Assembly (NCBI GenBank): GCA_960531495.1
Contig: OY482854.1
Location: forward strand, 34,266,799-34,330,798
Source: Zeus faber
Lineage: Eukaryota > Chordata > Actinopteri > Zeiformes > Zeidae
Length of the DNA: 64,000 bases
Direction of reading: 5' to 3'
Position 1 is the stretch's first letter. Each line of letters opens with the position of its first letter. Positions 60,101-64,000 of this stretch are shown one piece after another. Both the position numbers and the translations under genes were made by a program. Under the pieces are notes generated by a model, which saw only the letters and a list, made by a program, of their open reading frames with translations, ran no database searches and had not been told where the DNA came from.

Positions 60101-63100
60101 AAGGGAGGTAGAGGGAAGGAGAGCCGTCTGTTCGGACTGCATTCTCCTCCTGCCTGTTCGGGCTATTCTCTACCGTCCCAGCTCTCTCAGTTTCCTGAGA
60201 GAAGGGGAAGAGAGTGAGAAAAAGAATGAAAAAAGAGAAAAAAAATTGTAAGCTAAGTTATTTTGTATAGTTGTTAATTTACGAGAATAGACTCTAATCA
60301 ATAGTTGGAAGTTGTTGTACACCTTATCTTGCGCCATGTCAATGCCTTTAAGAGGAGGAAAGAAAGGGGAGAGAGATTTGGTTAGATAATACATATAATG
60401 GGTTATAAGGAGAATCTGCTTTCCGAGGCACAGGCTAGATTAGGTTGGGTGAGTACTGTATTGATGATCCCGTCTACCCAGTTTGGGTAGCCTGGTATGT
60501 ATTGGTGAGTACTTTTCCTATGTTCCCCCCTGGCCAGCATGGTCAGTTTGGTATAGGGGACCAAAGGTAATGCACGGGCCGTCGCACGTTATCAAGATTC
60601 TCCAATCCCGTATTATGTTAGGTAGAGTGTTAGGTTCATGTTTTGTAGTTATCCCATTTGGGTTAAAGAATATTGGCATATTCTGGCTTCAAGGAGAAGT
60701 CCCCTAACGAGGGTTTAAGGTGACTTACATTTAAAAGGATGCTTGTTTCCTCTTAGTAGTATAGGTCCAGAGTAATTTGCTTATATTTGTTGTTTAGATG
60801 CTTTATTAGTCGTTGGTAGACGTAGTTGTTTTCTTTAAGAGTGGTTAAGAACACCTTATTTGTTTTTTGTTTCAAGTTGTTAAGAGTGGTTGAGAATACG
60901 CTGTTTGTTTTTTTGTTTCCAGTTGTTAAGAGTGGTTAAGAACACCTTATTTGTTCTTTCTCCGCATTTCTATATGATTACTTTTAGAAATTTAGGACAC
61001 ATTCATCAGTAGTGTACCTCAGGATCATTGAGTGTTTCAGCCTTTTAAACAAACTATACACCCTCTCCTTGAGGCAGGCCACCTGGGCTTCGTCAAGACC
61101 CTGGTGTGTGTCCCCCGGTCAATTGGTTTATTTTAGGAAATATTTCTACTCTTGTTGGTTGGATTTTGATGAGTTTGGGTACGACCTCTATTTGTCCGTG
61201 GGATATCTATGTTCTTAGATTTAGTTGAGTATAGGTAAGTTCCGTCTCTGTTTGTCATTGGGAAACTTCTTCCATTTTCAATTGGATTTTGTAGAGTTTG
61301 GGTACGACCTCTATTTGTCAGTGGGATATTTTTGTTCTTGGATTTTGTTGAGTTTGGGTACGACCTCTATTCGTCAATGGTTAGGGTTAGGATTTGGTTT
61401 TAGGGTTAGGATAAGGGTTAGGTTTAGGGTTAGGTTTGGGGTTAGGTTTAGGGCTAGGTCTTAGGGTTAACGTTAGTGTTAGGGTTAGGTTTAGAACCAG
61501 GGCTAGGCTTAGGTTTAGGGTTAGGCTAAGGGTTAGGTTTAGGGTTAAGTCTTAGGGTTAACGTTAGGGTTAGGGTTAGGGTTAGGTTTAGAGCTAGAGT
61601 TAGGGTTAGGGTTAGGGTCAGGGTTTTAGGATTAGGGTTGGAGAGGAGAGGGAAGTGGAGGAGAAGTATATGTAGAAGGGAGGTAGAGGGAAGGAGAGCC
61701 GTCTGTTCGGACTGCATTCTCCTCCTGCCTGTTCGGGCTATTCTCTACCGTCCCAGCTCTCTCAGTTTCCTGAGAGAAGGGGAAGAGAGTGAGAAAAAGA
61801 ATGAAAAAAGAGAAAAAAAATTGTAAGCTAAGTTATTTTGTATAGTTGTTAATTTACGAGAATAGACTCTAATCAATAGTTGGAAGTTGTTGTACACCTT
61901 ATCTTGCGCCATGTCAATGCCTTTAAGAGGAGGAAAGAAAGGGGAGAGAGATTTGGTTAGATAATACATATAATGGGTTATAAGGAGAATCTGCTTTCCG
62001 AGGCACAGGCTAGATTAGGTTGGGTGAGTACTGTATTGATGATCCCGTCTACCCAGTTTGGGTAGCCTGGTATGTATTGGTGAGTACTTTTCCTATGTTC
62101 CCCCCTGGCCAGCATGGTCAGTTTGGTATAGGGGACCAAAGGTAATGCACGGGCCGTCGCACGTTATCAAGATTCTCCAATCCCGTATTATGTTAGGTAG
62201 AGTGTTAGGTTCATGTTTTGTAGTTATCCCATTTGGGTTAAAGAATATTGGCATATTCTGGCTTCAAGGAGAAGTCCCCTAACGAGGGTTTAAGGTGACT
62301 TACATTTAAAAGGATGCTTGTTTCCTCTTAGTAGTATAGGTCCAGAGTAATTTGCTTATATTTGTTGTTTAGATGCTTTATTAGTCGTTGGTAGACGTAG
62401 TTGTTTTCTTTAAGAGTGGTTAAGAACACCTTATTTGTTTTTTGTTTCAAGTTGTTAAGAGTGGTTGAGAATACGCTGTTTGTTTTTTTGTTTCCAGTTG
62501 TTAAGAGTGGTTAAGAACACCTTATTTGTTCTTTCTCCGCATTTCTATATGATTACTTTTAGAAATTTAGGACACATTCATCAGTAGTGTACCTCAGGAT
62601 CATTGAGTGTTTCAGCCTTTTAAACAAACTATACACCCTCTCCTTGAGGCAGGCCACCTGGGCTTCGTCAAGACCCTGGTGTGTGTCCCCCGGTCAATTG
62701 GTTTATTTTAGGAAATATTTCTACTCTTGTTGGTTGGATTTTGATGAGTTTGGGTACGACCTCTATTTGTCCGTGGGATATCTATGTTCTTAGATTTAGT
62801 TGAGTATAGGTAAGTTCCGTCTCTGTTTGTCATTGGGAAACTTCTTCCATTTTCAATTGGATTTTGTAGAGTTTGGGTACGACCTCTATTTGTCAGTGGG
62901 ATATTTTTGTTCTTGGATTTTGTTGAGTTTGGGTACGACCTCTATTCGTCAATGGTTAGGGTTAGGATTTGGTTTTAGGGTTAGGATAAGGGTTAGGTTT
63001 AGGGTTAGGTTTGGGGTTAGGTTTAGGGCTAGGTCTTAGGGTTAACGTTAGTGTTAGGGTTAGGTTTAGAACCAGGGCTAGGCTTAGGTTTAGGGTTAGG

Positions 63101-64000
63101 CTAAGGGTTAGGTTTAGGGTTAAGTCTTAGGGTTAACGTTAGGGTTAGGGTTAGGGTTAGGTTTAGAGCTAGAGTTAGGGTTAGGGTTAGGGTCAGGGTT
63201 TTAGGATTAGGGTTGGAGAGGAGAGGGAAGTGGAGGAGAAGTATATGTAGAAGGGAGGTAGAGGGAAGGAGAGCCGTCTGTTCGGACTGCATTCTCCTCC
63301 TGCCTGTTCGGGCTATTCTCTACCGTCCCAGCTCTCTCAGTTTCCTGAGAGAAGGGGAAGAGAGTGAGAAAAAGAATGAAAAAAGAGAAAAAAAATTGTA
63401 AGCTAAGTTATTTTGTATAGTTGTTAATTTACGAGAATAGACTCTAATCAATAGTTGGAAGTTGTTGTACACCTTATCTTGCGCCATGTCAATGCCTTTA
63501 AGAGGAGGAAAGAAAGGGGAGAGAGATTTGGTTAGATAATACATATAATGGGTTATAAGGAGAATCTGCTTTCCGAGGCACAGGCTAGATTAGGTTGGGT
63601 GAGTACTGTATTGATGATCCCGTCTACCCAGTTTGGGTAGCCTGGTATGTATTGGTGAGTACTTTTCCTATGTTCCCCCCTGGCCAGCATGGTCAGTTTG
63701 GTATAGGGGACCAAAGGTAATGCACGGGCCGTCGCACGTTATCAAGATTCTCCAATCCCGTATTATGTTAGGTAGAGTGTTAGGTTCATGTTTTGTAGTT
63801 ATCCCATTTGGGTTAAAGAATATTGGCATATTCTGGCTTCAAGGAGAAGTCCCCTAACGAGGGTTTAAGGTGACTTACATTTAAAAGGATGCTTGTTTCC
63901 TCTTAGTAGTATAGGTCCAGAGTAATTTGCTTATATTTGTTGTTTAGATGCTTTATTAGTCGTTGGTAGACGTAGTTGTTTTCTTTAAGAGTGGTTAAGA
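54143..64000 (+). repeat. Subtelomeric tandem array A5 (period 1575 bp)
   Basis: Full copies start at 54143, 55718, 57293, 58868, 60443 and 62018; a partial copy from 63593 runs off the window. I saw no differences between copies. A5 is close to A3 (CCTAACGAGG, TTTGCTTATATT, AAGTATATGTAG, 8-A tract). It is 6 bp longer because the degenerate zone has one extra TTAGGG. It also differs at GAATACGCTG, GGGATATC, TTTGTCAGTGGG and AATTTACGAG. No coding capacity is recognisable. Confidence 0.97.

Overview
This window looks like eukaryotic subtelomeric DNA from an organism whose telomere repeat is TTAGGG, as in many animals, fungi and some protists. I could not narrow the organism further: no conserved protein, rRNA or tRNA gene is recognisable. 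All canonical and degenerate telomere-like repeats have their G-rich strand on +. If the block is not inverted, the chromosome end lies to the right and the centromere to the left. I support no protein-coding gene. The small open frames recur because they sit inside repeats, and several are translations of poly-A, poly-T or TTAGGG tracts.

Two related composite repeat families fill the window. Type A units (about 1.53-1.67 kb) cover roughly 45 kb in five subfamilies: A1 1-14342 (period exactly 1654), A2 15506-28334 (1563 bp plus a poly-A of 71-107), A3 28514-33487 (1569), A4 42687-45236 (1533) and A5 54143-64000 (1575). An A unit runs: head with a hairpin, first minisatellite, conserved core, second minisatellite, degenerate TTAGGG zone, GA-rich hairpin block with poly-A, AT-rich tail. 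Type B units share the head, core and minisatellites. They have an expanded 44-bp/178-bp minisatellite and, in the two long copies (33598-37887 and 48686-54010), continue into a structured module C and a long degenerate TTAGGG zone. The first long copy is followed by six 318-bp tandem repeats (37888-39795).

Six interstitial telomeric (TTAGGG)n tracts (14343, 28335, 33488, 42534, 45237, 54011) separate these blocks. In every case the left neighbour is a unit or block cut at a different internal point, while the right neighbour starts at the same head edge, GGTTGG(G/T)TGAG. This asymmetry suggests repeated cycles of end breakage, telomere healing and re-extension from a fixed edge. Break-induced replication from a telomere-flanked donor, as in yeast Y' amplification, or terminal reverse-transcription-type attachment could both produce it. 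At four further sites the head is joined straight onto a truncated block with no telomere tract or a single TTAGG.

The most notable signals besides this layout are hairpins whose arms differ between diverged copies but keep their pairing, and an array whose unit-length variation is entirely poly-A length. Copies within an array look identical by eye apart from poly-A length and one variant site in A3. All of this assumes the assembly is correct, which is a real concern in such repetitive DNA.
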